NCBI GenBank assembly: GCA_007258455.2 | Contig: VDFB02275546.1 | Location: 124,001 to 188,000 of the forward strand | From: Sequoia sempervirens | Taxonomy: Eukaryota; Streptophyta; Pinopsida; Cupressales; Cupressaceae | DNA: 64,000 nt | Reading direction: 5' to 3' | Shown: positions 1-11,370 of the stretch, piece after piece | Numbering within the stretch: position 1 is the stretch's first letter | Layout of the letters: each line of letters starts with the position of its first letter | Program-made: the position numbers and the translations under genes | Notes under the pieces: generated by a model | What the model saw: the letters and a program-made list of their open reading frames with translations, nothing else | Told to the model about the DNA's origin: nothing | Database searches by the model: none

Positions 1-926
1 CTTGGCCATTCATTTTTCTTTTTGGACACTATAAACAAGGGGTCTCCTCTCATTTTCAACAGAGAGTTGAGTTGTTGTAAAGACATGCTACTAGAATTTT
101 AATAGAAATTCATTGATTTTTGGTGGATTCTTGAGTTCCACTTCATGTTGCATGATTCTTCTCCTCATAGTTATTGAATTGAAATAGATTTACTTTGTTG
201 TTCTATGTGTTTAGCATGTTTTAGTAGATTATTTAATGTTGTTCACTAATGGTGAAGAATTCTACTGTGTTGATGCCCTTCCTTGTCCATGTTTTTTTTT
301 GTTTGTTGATGATAAATAATAGTGTAAAGCTAGTCTGGACATGAGTTGAATGTTGCACTTAAATTCTATCTTTTGTTCATGCTTTATGGTGAATGAAGGG
401 TCAAACATCTATATACCTTAGTAGATTGCACTAGTTTCATAAGACTATGAGCTAATCTGGTTAAGTGGGACTTGGTTTCAGGAAGGTTGTCTAATGTAGC
501 ATCCTCCATTATCATTGTTCATTAGTAGTTTTAGGTCTAGGAACTTCTCCCTTTCCCTGCCCTTTTGAATTTTATTTTAAATAGTTACTTAAGGCAAGGT
601 TCATTGCACATTGTAAAGCCAAATCTAATGATGAAATAGAGTTCTAGACTGTTGTTTTGAACCTACAGCAACTATACATCAATTTCCACACCTTAAGAAA
701 TCCATTTGAAGAACCAATTCCCCTCCAACTTAACTTACATAAGACTGCCATGTGATTACCATCAAGATCACATTAAACCATTAAGACATTCCAAGCAAGT
801 CATGACCTGACACCCAAGAGACCTTGGGGTAATTTTTTGTGGCTTGTTTGTAGGAGATTTCCTTTCAAGAGAGGTAATGCACTTAGGCATTTCCTATGTT
901 GAGAAGTGCTAAAACACCCATCAATA
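1..926 (+). repeat. 5' LTR of the Tat-like element, truncated by the window edge
   Basis: It matches 20430-21354 nearly base for base (about 95 percent by eye), including a TATAAA box at 30-35 and the conserved stretch after it (CTCATTTTCAACAGAGAG). Similarity stops at about 926 (CCCATCAA in both copies), which fixes the LTR end. The first 47 bases of the LTR lie outside the window. Confidence 0.92.
30..35 (+). promoter_or_regulatory. LTR TATA box (U3)
   Basis: TATAAA in the 5' LTR corresponds to TATAAATA at 20459-20466 in the 3' LTR. It sits just before a conserved CT-rich stretch where the R region would begin. This is the expected position for the element's RNA polymerase II promoter; use is inferred, not shown. 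Confidence 0.55.
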
Positions 927-1044
927 GAACTGCCTCTAGAAGGAGGGCCCTTTGAGTTAAGTTGGATCGAATTGGTTCATTCTCCCCTAAAATATTCCAA
1001 AGAGTTCTAATATCCACAACTAACAAAGGGGAATTTTAGGAACT

Positions 1045-2901
1045 ATGGCCCCCTACAAGGGCTAGAAATACTCAAAGAGGAGACTCAGCCTCATCCTCTT
1101 CATCCACTTCATTTGCTTCACCTCCCTCTTCCTTCCATCCACCCTACACTCATCCTTCCTTTTCCACATCCACCTCCTCCACTCAGCCATCCCAAGCTAC
1201 CTTCCAGTTGCTTGCTTCCCAAAGCTACGGTGTTGCTCTTGCCTCTGCCTTCCAAGCCCAAGGCACAGTACCAACTACTATTGCCCCTACATAGCCCCAA
1301 GTTCCTATTCAACAACAAGTACCACCTCTTCCTCCCCTCATGGCTTGGATAGGGAATAATCCTTCTCCATTGTTATTCAATGCTTACCATGACATGCCCA
1401 AGAATCTGGAGGGTTTTTGCACAAAATTCAATCCTTGAGATCCACAGAGGATAGCCGAAGAACATATTAAGATATTCCAAACAACACTGAAGGATATGCA
1501 GATTGATCATGAGGACATGGCATGTAGACTTTTCCCTTATTCTTTGGGAGATGAAGCTTTCTATTGGTACATCAACTTGTCAACGGGATCTATTACGACT
1601 TGGGACCTTTTGAAGAATGCCTTCTTGAGGAAATAGAAGATTCCAATCAGCTCCTCAAAATTGTATTAGCAATTAATGTCTATTCGCAGGGAGGTCAATG
1701 AACCAATCAGCTCCTTCAATGATCGGTTCCACTGGGCGTACATGAGATTGCAAGCTCCTTACGTGCTTAATGATGTCATTGTCTTGCCTATCTACTATGC
1801 CACCCTGGACAACCTCACTACAGCGTTGGTGATAAGAATGAACCCACCACCTTCTAGATTGGTGGATGCTTATGCTAAAGCAATTATAGCCAGCAATGAC
1901 TTGGGACAAAACATTTCGGGCCCACTACCTTCCTTGGGATAGGTTTCTCATCCCATGTAAGTTCAAGGGCTCATGCAAGCTCTACAACATCAGACACCTC
2001 TCATAAACCAAGTTCCATAGCTGCCCATAGTTCCTCATCCAAGACAACCCTTGAACCAGGCACCTCTCATGCCTCATTATTTGCAGCCCCAATAGTAGAA
2101 AGTTTATTCATAGCAGCCCTAGGTGCCATTATATCTACAAGGGCCTGAATTCTCACCCACTCAGCAGAACCAACCAGTAGCGCAACCCATCTTTCACCAA
2201 AATCAAACACCATAGCCAAGCAATGCAGAGAAAGATTGATTGGATGAATTCACAGAGATGATCAAAAAAATGTCTATAGAAATGATGCATTTATGAAACC
2301 AAAATAACTAGTTGCAAGTGTCTCAATGTAGCATCTAGGCTAACCTCAACCGAGAGAATAGAGATAACCCTAATGTGGGTACCTCATCCAGGTCGAATTA
2401 CGAACGAGGAAATTCCAATCAGAACTTCGAAAGGAGGCCCTCACAAAAAAATAATAGAACACATAATATAAGGCCAAATAATGGAGGTGTTCCTACTCCT
2501 CTCGATCATCCTACCAATGCAAAGAAGACAAGCAACAGAGTGTATCTCGCCAAGGTAGCTTTGTCTAGATGTTTCTAGATCCAGAAAATGAATAGGTACT
2601 CTGATTAGATTGCCCCGAGTTCCTCATGGCTGCGGAAATCTTTCAAGTAGAGGTTCAAAACTCTATAGACAGTGTTGGATGTCGAAACATAGTCCCATCA
2701 GAACCATATGACTCTTTTGTGCTTGTATTTAACCAAGCCTCATTCTCACAAAGTGAGACTAATGCACGAGAAACTGAGACTACCGCCCCAAAGAACAAAG
2801 AAGTGAAAGAGGTAAGTAACGAAGAAACATTATCTCAACTCTTTGCTTCAGTAGATAATGGTCCAATAGATGAGGAAGAGTTTCATGAAGATGAGGTCTA
2901 A
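1045..2901 (+). pseudogene. Ty3/gypsy gag (Retrotrans_gag type), decayed
   Basis: ATG at 1045 opens a basic, Ser/Pro-rich leader; a one-base insertion near 1053 moves the frame. The body (about 1058-2578, one frame) holds the gag core: a segment around 1400-1650 with WI-N-LSTG and TWD-LK-AF motifs, then an open run (1676-1942) covering the rest of the core, then a Gln/Pro-rich tail. The last part (2626-2901) is in another frame and ends in an acidic stretch. Nearly all stops are TAG in Gln context (for example at 1636 and 1669) and one is TGA in Arg context at about 1437. Known role of the family: capsid that packages the element RNA. No zinc knuckle was recognised. It is followed in frame by the protease. 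Confidence 0.85.
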
Positions 2902-3798
2902 ATTTTCCACCAAAGAGCATCCCCATATAACTTAAGAAATAGGCAAGCAGGGGGACCTTTCACAACTTCCACCCCGCTTAATAACTTTAGCACCCCACCT
3001 GACCCTAATTCTAGCAATAACCTAGGTTACCCCTATGTGCTCACCCAATATTTTAACAAGAACAAATAGTTGAATCAAATGCAAAACCAGTCAGCCAACT
3101 CTTCCTTAGGTAGAGCCTTCGAGGTTAAAATTAAGTAGATGGGTGAATATGTTGCTGAAGAATTCAAGAAGGTCAAAATCAGCCTATCTACTTTTGAATT
3201 ACTTAAGGTCCCTATGGTTATACACGCCTTCTTTAGGTTTATCAATGGGACCCCTTCCTCCAAGTCAACACAAGAGATATTAGCCAAGAAAGTCTCTTTC
3301 GAAGAGCCATAACATGATCCTGTAATTCAAGGAATCATAAGCAAGAAAAAGGATGTTTCTTCAAATCAGCAAACTAGAAAACAACCCACTAAGGAACAAA
3401 GCCAAGTGAAAGCTAAAGAAAAGACCAATGAAAAGGAAAAAGGTCAAGTGGATCAGGTTGACACGCCTGTGGGATTATTCCAGGGAAAGTTTGAAATGCC
3501 TCCCTTCCTTACCACTATATGGATATTTGGGAAGAACATGCATAATTGTTTGATTGATTCAAGAGCATCAGCTAATGTCATGCCTCTAGTTGTATGCAAG
3601 GCTCTTGGAATAGTCCCCACTCCTTCCAGAAGGAAAGTAGCTCAGCTGGAAAAAATAGAAGTGAATATAGTCATAGAAATCAATCAGATTCCCATGCAAA
3701 TTGTTGCAGACCTGAGGGTGCAACAAGTTATTGATATTCAAGTTATAGATATCCCAGACACATACGGAATAATCCTAGGGAGAGACTTCACCTGAGCA
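2902..3798 (+). pseudogene. Retroviral-type aspartic protease of the gypsy element
   Basis: The frame that ends gag continues through a lysine-rich linker into an open run at 3406-3795. Around 3550-3585 the protease active-site region reads C-L-I-D-S-R-A-S-A-N-V; the family has D-S/T-G-A-S, so the flap-supporting Gly is Arg here and the enzyme is probably dead. The second signature, I-I-L-G-R-D-F, is at 3769-3792, at the usual distance of about 75 residues. Known role: processes the Gag-Pol polyprotein. One stop (TGA at 3793) separates it from the next part of the same frame. Confidence 0.83.
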
Positions 3799-4326
3799 TT
3801 GAATGGATATGCTGCAACTGACTTCTCTCACATGTGGTTGTCATGGAAGGGGCTGCCAAACCAGATCTACATAGACCAGGAGCCACGCATGAAGTTCATG
3901 ATTAAGGAATACAACAACACCAATGAAGTGTTGTTTTCTGAAACTGAGCTAGGAAATTATTCTCCCATGGCATATCAGGAAGAATTAAAGCCTCTAGAAG
4001 AGGAGATGACTGAGGAATTATTCTTGATATTATGTAGCCCTCTTTCCAATCTAGCATGTCCACCTCAGAACACAGAAATGCTAGTAGAATTAGATGATGG
4101 TGATGAATCCTATGATGATGAGAATTTGGGACTACTAGGTGGATTACAAGACTTCATGGAAATGTGTATACAAGATAAGCTCAACCTAGGGGCAAGAATG
4201 GATTTCCAAGAGCTCATGTTTCCCAGTTGGTGCAGAGTTCACAATAATGCCAATTTAGAATTTGAATGCTACTTGTGTCAGACAGTAGTAGAACACGTCA
4301 AAGGATAGGTTACGCCTCAAAAGGAG
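3799..4326 (+). pseudogene. Pol linker between protease and first RNase H
   Basis: The open run 3799-4308 stays in the protease frame. It starts with a W-L-S-W-K-G-L-P segment typical of the region after gypsy protease and becomes acidic (Asp/Glu clusters near 4010 and 4090-4130). Near 4234-4290 there are three cysteines (W-C-R-V and C-Y-L-C) that resemble a small metal-binding knuckle, but the pattern is incomplete. No catalytic domain is recognised. The stop at 4306 is TAG in a Gln-plausible context. Confidence 0.6.
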
Positions 4327-4860
4327 TTGCCCACAAGGCAGCCTGCCACCAACTGTGTTGAGTTGGTACCCACTCCAAAAATTATAGATGCAAGCATGCA
4401 GCCAAGGAGGAATGAATTTATGATTAGCCCCGAAGTTAAGGAACCCTCAAAATTTTGGATGCTACACTTTTATGGATCCAAGTCCAAGCAAGGAGTTGGA
4501 GCCAGATTTGAACTCATCATTCCTACGGGTAAGACCTACTTTACTGCTCATAGGATTTAGTTTTATTGCACAAATAACGTTGTGGAGTATGAAGCCTTAG
4601 TTCATGGTCTCTTGATGGCCCTAAGAAAGAATGTTAAAATGTTGCAAGTCTTTGGTGATTCAGAATTAGTGGTAAAGCAAGTTAGGAAATTGTATTCTTT
4701 CCATGACAAAAGACTAGCAAATAATAGGAAGAGAGTTTAGGACCTCTTAGAAAGCCTAGATTCCTTTAATATTCAGCTGATACCTCACTCCCAAAATTAC
4801 ACCACTGATACCCTGGCTCAAGTAGCTAGTACCCTTCAACCGTTATCGTTGTTTGACTTA
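4327..4860 (+). pseudogene. RNase H domain (plant RVT_3 / archaeal-like type) located upstream of the RT
   Basis: Still in the gag-protease frame. Visible motifs: an F/Y-G-S-K-S-K-x-G-V-G-A start (4468-4503; the first catalytic Asp of D-G-S is Tyr here), T-N-N-V-V-E-Y-E-A-L (Glu present, about 4570-4600), F-G-D-S-E-L-V-V-K-Q-V (Asp present, about 4651-4683) and an N-Y-T-T-D-T-L-A end (about 4795-4815). These are the four blocks of the RVT_3 RNase H seen as a second RNase H in Tat-lineage gypsy elements. In the usual description the extra domain follows the RT-RNase H block; here it precedes the RT. Three in-frame stops and the lost first Asp mark it as inactive. Confidence 0.8.
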
Positions 4861-4999
4861 AAAGGTTCACCATTGAGCTTACCTCCACTCCATCTGTGCC
4901 ATATAAGGTAACCCATTTCTAGGTGTTTAATGATTACAAGCACATCTTGGAGTTCATCACTAGTTCTCATGTGTTTGCAACTCATATAATTGATGAAAT

Positions 5000-6165
5000 T
5001 GAGCTTGAAGAGGTTGTACTAGATATAGAGGGGGTCATCAACCTCAAGACTAATACCATTCCAAGGGGTATGGTCTAGCTTGAGTGTATATTCGATTTAG
5101 ATCAGATCAGAGACCAAGATTAGCAAGCAAAGAAAGATTCCATTAATAATCAATGTGAAACTCAGAACCTTGGGATAGCCGAAGAGGTTAAAAATGTATT
5201 CATTGGCAAGGTGTGAACACCAGAAGAGAAGAAAGGGATCATTGGTGCTTTGCAAAATTATTATGATGTATTCACTTGGAGCTATGAGGATCTAAAGATG
5301 TATGACACCTCAATCATCACACATACTATTCCTCTTAAGCTAGATGTGTGACCATTCTGAGAATGATAACGTCCCATTAATGCATTGTTGGATCCCATTA
5401 TTTACAAGGAAGTGCAAAAGATGCTATCAACTAGAATCATATTTCTAGTTAGGAACTCCACATGGGTGGCCAATTTGGTTCTGGTTAGGAAAAAGAATGA
5501 AGAAATCATATTGTGTGTGGATTTCTACAATTTGAAAAGAGCTTCGGAGAAAGACAACTACCTAGTGCCCTCGTTGGATGAGGTGCTACATATCATTAAT
5601 GGTTCATAGATGATGTATTTCTTAGATGGGTACTCTAGATACAACCAAATAATGGTGCAATATGAAGATAGACAAGACAACATTCACCACCAAGTGGGGA
5701 ACCTTTGCTTACAGGAGAATTCCCTTTGGGCTCATCAATGTTGGTGCCACCTTCTAGCGTGCAATGGACATAGCCTTTAAGGATCTGATCAGAAAGTGTA
5801 TTATCATCTATATGGATGATCTTACAGTGTTTTCAAAGAAGTGAGGTGATCATGTTTCTGATCTATGCAATTTTTTTCAAAAGTGCAGGGAATTCGGGAT
5901 TTCACTTAATCCAAAGAAGTGCATCTTCGGAGTTACAGAGGGCAAGCTACTTGGGCATGTTATTTTAGAGAGAGGAATTTAAATAGATCCCAAGTGCATC
6001 CAAGCCATACTAAAGATTCAGCTACCAGGTAGCAAGAAAGAACTGAAATATTTCTTCAAAATGATAAATTTTATCAGAAAATTCATTACAAGATTTTTTG
6101 AAATCGTTAAGCCACTCAATGCCATGTTGAAGCAAGATGCTAAAATTGAGTGGAATCCATAGGCA
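5000..6165 (+). pseudogene. Ty3/gypsy reverse transcriptase, decayed
   Basis: A preamble with I-I-T-H-T-I-P-L (about 5310-5340) leads to the fingers (W-V-A-N-L-V-L-V-R-K-K-N at about 5464-5500; C-V-D-F-Y-N-L at about 5515-5535), then F-L-D-G-Y-S-R-Y-N-Q (first catalytic Asp, near 5625). A one-base shift near 5671 changes the frame, after which P-F-G-L-I-N-V-G-A-T-F and Y-M-D-D (5809-5820) are intact, followed by L-G-H-V-I and the connection region with I-N-F-I-R-K-F-I. Known role: copies element RNA into cDNA. At least four stops and one frameshift inactivate it, although the catalytic aspartates are preserved. Confidence 0.88.
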
Positions 6166-6780
6166 AAGCAACCTTCAAGGAAATAAAGAAATCAATTTTT
6201 GATGCACCCATGCTAGTCAGCTCTAACTATCTGAAGGCATTCTATATTTATTCATTTGCTTCAGAACATTCATGTGCTAGCATTTTGACTTAGAAGGATG
6301 ATGAAGGAAGTGAGCACTCAATTTCCTTCATGAGTGTTCCATTAAAGGATGTTGAATTGAGATACCACAACGTAGAGAAGCAAGTGTATACCTTGATCAA
6401 AGGAGTTAAGAAATTTAGACACTACATCTTGTGAAACAAGGTGTTCACCATTGTTCCTGACCCGGCAATGAAAACATTGTTAATGCAAAATGAGTTAGGA
6501 GAAAGAAAAGAAAAATGGGTCACCTTGCTGCAAGAATAACACATGGAGATTCATCGAATGAAACTAGTAAGAGGGTAGGCCCTCACCCAAATGATAGTTG
6601 ATATAGTGGCTGAAGCAAGACCCGAGCTCACGGTTCAGCAATATCAACTTGAGGATGTCTCTCCCAGAGAGTGGTATGATGACATTGTTTACTACTTGTT
6701 GCACAACAAGTGCCCACCTCGCCTATAGGGAGTTCAAAAGTGTGCTCTCCGCTTGAAGAGTAACAGCCATATGCTGCAAG
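6166..6780 (+). pseudogene. Gypsy-type RNase H and tether, decayed
   Basis: After the RT thumb a K-K-S-I-F-D-A-P-M-L motif (about 6190-6215) starts the usual gypsy RNase H. The next blocks are A-S-I-L-T (TAG in a Gln context), I-S-F-M-S, and V-E-L-R-Y-H-N-V-E-K-Q-V-Y-T-L (about 6350-6395), followed by K-K-F-R-H-Y-I-L. The acidic residues of the first block are degraded. This is the element's second RNase H; the first lies upstream of the RT. Several TAG and TGA stops interrupt the frame. Confidence 0.75.
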
Positions 6781-7350
6781 GTTCTATGCTTTACAAGAGA
6801 ATCATAAAGAAATCTACCTCAGATGCCTTGGAAAAGAAGAAGCAGCACGAGTGCTGAAAGAATTTCATGATAAGTTTGGCACCGATCATGGATCTGGCCC
6901 ATCTACTGCTCATCAATTCCTACAAGCGGGATACTATTGGCCAAAATTCTTCAAGGATGCACACAACCATGTTTGTACATGCCATGTCTGCCAAACTACC
7001 ACAACCAGAGAAAGAAACGTTGTTGTCCCGGTGCAACCAGTCCTAGAGGTAAGACTATTCACGCAGTGGGGTCTCGATTTCATTGGTCTGGTAAGCCCAC
7101 CGTCTTCTGCGGGTCACAGGTACATTCTAACCACCTTTGATTATTGTACTAGATGGATGACAACTATTTCATGTAGGCAATGTACCACAGAGGTAGTAAC
7201 CAATTTTCTCAAAAGTTTCATTTTGAATCATACGCTTTAGTTTGTGATAATGGCCCCGCTTTCTCCTCGCTCAAATTCGCTGGTTGGGCCTTTGATAAGG
7301 CATTGCCCTTAAATTCTAGTCCAATTACTATCCCAAGGGAAATGGGCTAG
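6781..7350 (+). pseudogene. Integrase, N-terminal and first catalytic part
   Basis: Open run at 6851-7240. The zinc-binding HHCC domain is recognisable (H residues near 6863 and 6922, C-H-V-C at about 6981-6992), including G-Y-Y-W-P. The catalytic core begins with G-L-D-F-I-G (first Asp, about 7072-7089), and the second block D-N-G-P-A-F-S-S is at 7239-7262 after a TAG. The coding sequence breaks at 7347-7350, three bases before the codon for the third catalytic residue (Glu of A-E-S-T), and resumes at 11371. The break is caused by the DNA transposon at 7351-11370. Confidence 0.85.
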
Positions 7351-7430
7351 GGTGAAATCAAAATACTGTGTCTCAATTTTTTCCCAAGATAGGCATTTCC
7401 ATCAATATTTTTAACTGAATCTTCATCTTT
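7351..7430 (+). repeat. Left terminal inverted repeat
   Basis: The best-paired segment, around 7360-7376 (ACTGTGTCTCA), matches the reverse complement of about 11341-11360. Farther in, ATCAATATTTTTA (about 7402-7414) pairs with the reverse complement of the segment near 11306-11318. Identity is about 70-75 percent by eye with small gaps. Confidence 0.68.
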
Positions 7431-7589
7431 TGAGAGCTATAGTATCTAAACTGTTAATAATTTGAAGATCATGTGAACTAGTGATTTGTGGAAATTTTTG
7501 TGTAGATTCTAAATATATTTTCTTACAATTTTTTTGAAATAAATAATGAACCTTTGAACATCTCCTTTAATATCTAGTTTTAAATAAAA

Positions 7590-7920
7590 AATAACATTTT
7601 CAGAAAGTAATGTTTGTGTCATACAACATAACTTTTTTTCTATAAAATATTAAATTCTAATTTTTGAAACATAGATTCTCAACATCAATAACTAGGGAAA
7701 GGATATTTTTTCATAATTTTTTGTTGAATATTTTATTTTAAATTAATTTTTGAAGTCACTTTAACTATAATTTTGACATACATGTGTGTCGTACAAGCTA
7801 ACTTCTTGTGTATATATCAAAATCCAATTTTTCTTTTTGGGGTGAAACAAGGAAATCAATACCTAGGGAATGAGTATTTTTTGGATTTTTTTTAGAATGG
7901 TTTACTATTTTTCCACCTCT
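7590..7920 (+). repeat. Diverged tandem repeat inside the TIR element, period about 165 bp
   Basis: Two consecutive units share a fixed order of motifs: TGTGTC/TGTCGTACAA, a TAT-AA-AT stretch, then AATTTTT-GAAACA, TCAATA-CTAGGGAA and TATTTTTT. The first unit covers about 7590-7745 and the second about 7746-7920; a weaker third may precede them at 7440-7590. Subterminal repeats of this kind are common in plant DNA transposons as transposase-binding regions; that role is inference. Confidence 0.6.
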
Positions 7921-9502
7921 ACACAACAAAAAGCTTGATGTTTGGATAAAAACCTATGGTTAGTAAAAATTAAAAATTAAATTCATGATAAAATTAAAAT
8001 ATATCAAAAATATACTTGTTGGAAAGCTCGTTTTGAGGGCTACAATCTTGCAAAATATAATTTTTAAATGATGTTACTTAATCCCTCAAAAGGTAAAGAA
8101 AAAGTGGTTTTTTGCCATCATTTTGATAGGTGTGAAGGAGACTCCATTGTGGGTATGATTTAATACTAGAGGGGTTCTATCCAAGGGGGTTTGATCTAAG
8201 GGGGTTGTTGGTGAATCTTCTATTGCACCTAAAGGAACTTCTAAGGAATAGCCAATTCCTATGTTCAAAACTCCTAAAAATGACTGGCCAACGAAGATCT
8301 ATTCAAAGACTGAGACCTTCTACACTTTAGGCTCTGTAGGGCCAAGGAGGGTGTTCATATTGGTGTTCATTTGAATTTTACTTGATAGAACACATCATTT
8401 TCATAGATTAATTTGAATGAATGATGATTGTGCAATAATTACTATAAAATTGGCTTGTTTCTAAGTAACTTGCCACCCATTCATCAAAAGATATCTCCCA
8501 TGAAAATTGACACAAAATTTATACAAAGATTTATGAAACTCGAAGTGAATTTAAATTATGACTTTAGGTTGGTCGCCATACAACTATTTGATTAACCCTT
8601 TAGGTTAATCATTAAGGAATAGACTAGTGCCCTACTAAATTGGGAGATGGAATCACATATACAAGCATCAGTAATGCAAAAAATGACTTTAAAATTTAAC
8701 AGGATGGACTACCCTCATAACAACTTTGCATTATGGAGCTCACTATTTCTAATATACAACTGCTTATCAAATCCTCTACAAATAATTGTAAATCTATGAC
8801 TCTATTTAAACATTTAATTCATTACTTGAATCAAAGCATAAAACAGAGACATACATTTGAACAAATGTTCAACGAAGAATGAAAATATTATTAATATTTC
8901 ACTCAAAATTCACTCAAATACACACAAGGAGAGAAGATGTATCAAAATTATACTTTCATTCATATTTATCAGCCAAATTTGCACAATAATTTAAGATAAC
9001 ATGCACATGTTTCTTCCAAAAAAGCTTAAAATAGACTAGCTATTCTATTCCTATCTTTCTATTCATGTACACCTGACTCAGAAATCTAACCAGAATTTTC
9101 ATTTATCCTCTTCCTCCTGCAAGTGAGCCCTGAATTCCCTTTCATCTATTAAGGGAACGACAAGCTTCAGGCTCAAATGTAGTTTCATTACAAATTTCAT
9201 TTCATCCAAAATTTCATCTGCATTTGCTTCGCATTTCAAAATTCCCCATGTGTTGAATCTACAAGAATATGGTGCAAACGGGGAAAGCCAAAATTGTAAC
9301 CGCCATCAGAAAAGGGAAATGCAAAGTTCTGCCAAAATTCCCTTTATCACCATCCACACTGCAATGAACCAGGCATCCATAATGCCACGAGGGAACACAA
9401 TTGAAGTCCAACACCCAAATGTGCCACACATGCAAAAAAAAGACCACCACCACAGCAAGCATTATCAACACAAAAATTTCACATCCCACACACAACAATT
9501 TT
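7921..9502. other. AT-rich non-coding interior of the TIR element
   Basis: No reading frame with family resemblance was found on either strand; short frames here are interrupted and compositionally biased. The stretch is AT-rich up to about 9200 and then becomes richer in C on the + strand as it approaches the coding-like block at 9503-10607. Confidence 0.5.
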
Positions 9503-10607
9503 TCATTTACCAACCACCCCACCCTTACGAGTGCCCAGACTGCAATACATGTGCCCGCTTCGAGTCATTGCAAGAGGAGGATAGGTAACCTCAGCTTCTT
9601 CCTCTTTCTTTTCCTTGCTCCACACAGTACTAGTATGCCCACTTGGAATTTTGACTGCCAATGGCGAGACTAATATTACCTCCTGACCTAGGGGTAGACC
9701 ATGACTCAAGAGCGCAAGGTACCAACAATAGTCAGAATCAGTCTTTGTTTCACTATTAGACAAGCTTCTTGTGAGGTCAATGGGCAAGTTTTGGTGTCCA
9801 AAGGAGCCATGCCCATACCTTATCTTCCCCTCTACTCCAATAGTAGACTGCACTGGCTACTTGCCCTTATCATCTGCTTCCTTCATAGTCATACTCTGGA
9901 ATTGTAATCTCTGACTGCACCTTGTCGGTGCAATTTTAGACCTACTAGTAGGAATGTTGGCCTCCATGGTCGAGGCAACTTCTAATATACCAAAACCGGG
10001 CTTTTGAGAGCTCAGGCAAGAAAACCTCCTCACTAGTTCACTCATTTTCTTATCTGACAATTGCTCAAACCTACTTTGCCTTAATCAAGAAGACTTCTAG
10101 CTGCTAAGTGTGAATGACATGAATAGAAACTATTCCTTTTGTATTTATCATGTGAAGTGATGGCATCCACAATCAATGTTTAGCTCACATGCGTTACCCG
10201 GATAGCTTGTTGGCAGATGTACTATCAATGTTTAACTCCCCATTTGCATGGAAATTTGTAGACCACTCTTCATGATTACCAGTATTTTTGTCTCCACACG
10301 AATTGAGATCAACTCGATCATTTTGTAGAAGGTTGGCCATTAATGCGAGCTGGTTACACAAAGTAAAATGGCCATCACGTGTTGTTTGCCAACTTTGAAT
10401 ATTACCCGTTGATCCTCTGCCTTGGTGGTTGATCAGATGGTCGGCTTTCTCTTGACTACCTTCGACTTCCAGTGGTGCTTTGTTGAAGTGTTCACGGCCA
10501 ATAATATTCATCCATGTTGGATGACATCTTCGCAATGTGGGGGCTCCACAAACTACATAGACTAGGACAGGTGTTGAGATCTCGCGGATCTCGCTAGTTT
10601 TAACCAT
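9503..10607 (-). pseudogene. Unrecognised coding-like block within the TIR transposon
   Basis: On the minus strand, 10060-9503 is one frame broken only by a single TAG (9854-9856) where CAG would restore Gln; it gives about 185 residues. A second open run of 137 codons (10607-10194) lies just upstream in another frame. Amino-acid composition is balanced rather than repetitive. I do not recognise the family: no DDE or other transposase motif, zinc finger or membrane segment is evident. It could be the relic of the transposon's own protein, a captured host gene fragment, or a nested element. Base composition is more GC-rich than the AT-rich DNA on the left. There is also a short + strand frame at 10652-10885 that I do not recognise. 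Confidence 0.35.
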
Positions 10608-11294
10608 CGTTCATTTTCACCTAGCAAGCCAACAGGGAAAGGTGAAATCTATTGTTCCGTAAATTTGATCTCAGTCATTTTTTGAAGATATTAGGCCATG
10701 GGCATGGTAGTGGGGAGTGGATTGCACGATTGAACAAGGAATCATGTCTACTTTTTGCCAACCTCGCTACACTTATCCTGCTGGCACTTAATTTTTGTGG
10801 GTTGGTGGGGTACAGTTCAGATCTCCTCCCAGATCCTCGAATCTCAAAACCTGCACTTCACACAATGTTAGCATTTAATGGATAGGACTTGGTTTAATCG
10901 ACGACGACATGACCGTTGAGGGTAAATTACTTAAGCTTAATTCACCAGGTTAAATTTAAAATCAGACTTATGAAAAAGGCTTAAGGTGATGGGAAAAATT
11001 AATGACCAGTGCTTTGGGCTGATGAGGCCAGTAAATTGACATGCAATGTGGCTCAAGGGATAACTTAAAGGATTGGTGACTAATGGTGTAGGTCAACTCA
11101 CAATTATAATGCCTACATGCTCTTTTGAATAAAACCCTACTCATTCATGGTGACCAGGGTTTTAAAATGGAGACTAAACCCATGGGTGCAAAGAGAAAAT
11201 TCCTCAAAATTTTATAAGCTCCATCAGGGGTGTTATCTATCCATCTTCAATTAAAACCCTTTAGATGGAGCCTCTTAAGACTTAAATCATTAGT

Positions 11295-11370
11295 TTTTTT
11301 CTAAAAACATTGATTTCAAGGAAAAATCAGCATGTCCCAAAAGTGAGACACACTATTGTGGCAGCACCCC
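11295..11370 (-). repeat. Right terminal inverted repeat
   Basis: This is the reverse-complement partner of 7351-7430. It ends GCAGCACCCC directly before the second CTAG copy. The best-matching part is GTGAGACACACTATTGTGG around 11343-11361. Confidence 0.68.

Larger units (their letters stand above)
7351..11370. mobile_element. Terminal-inverted-repeat DNA transposon of about 4.02 kb inserted in the integrase
   Basis: The integrase frame is interrupted after CTAG (7347-7350) and resumes with CTAG (11371-11374), so the insertion carries a short target duplication: CTAG if the ends are taken as GGTG and CCCC, or a 3-bp or TA version if one base is assigned to the element. The two ends are inverted copies. 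The left reads AATACTGTGTCTCA from about 7362; the right read in reverse gives AATAGTGTGTCTCA. Weaker pairing continues for about 75 bases. A 2-4 bp duplication excludes hAT (8 bp) and Mutator (9 bp). No transposase is recognised, so it is a non-autonomous or highly degraded element of uncertain superfamily (CACTA, PIF/Harbinger and mariner were considered). Confidence 0.8.

Noticed and set aside
1113..1352. 79-codon frame rich in Pro and Leu
   Set aside because: It is an off-frame translation of the Ser/Pro-rich gag leader, whose true frame is shown by the downstream gag core.
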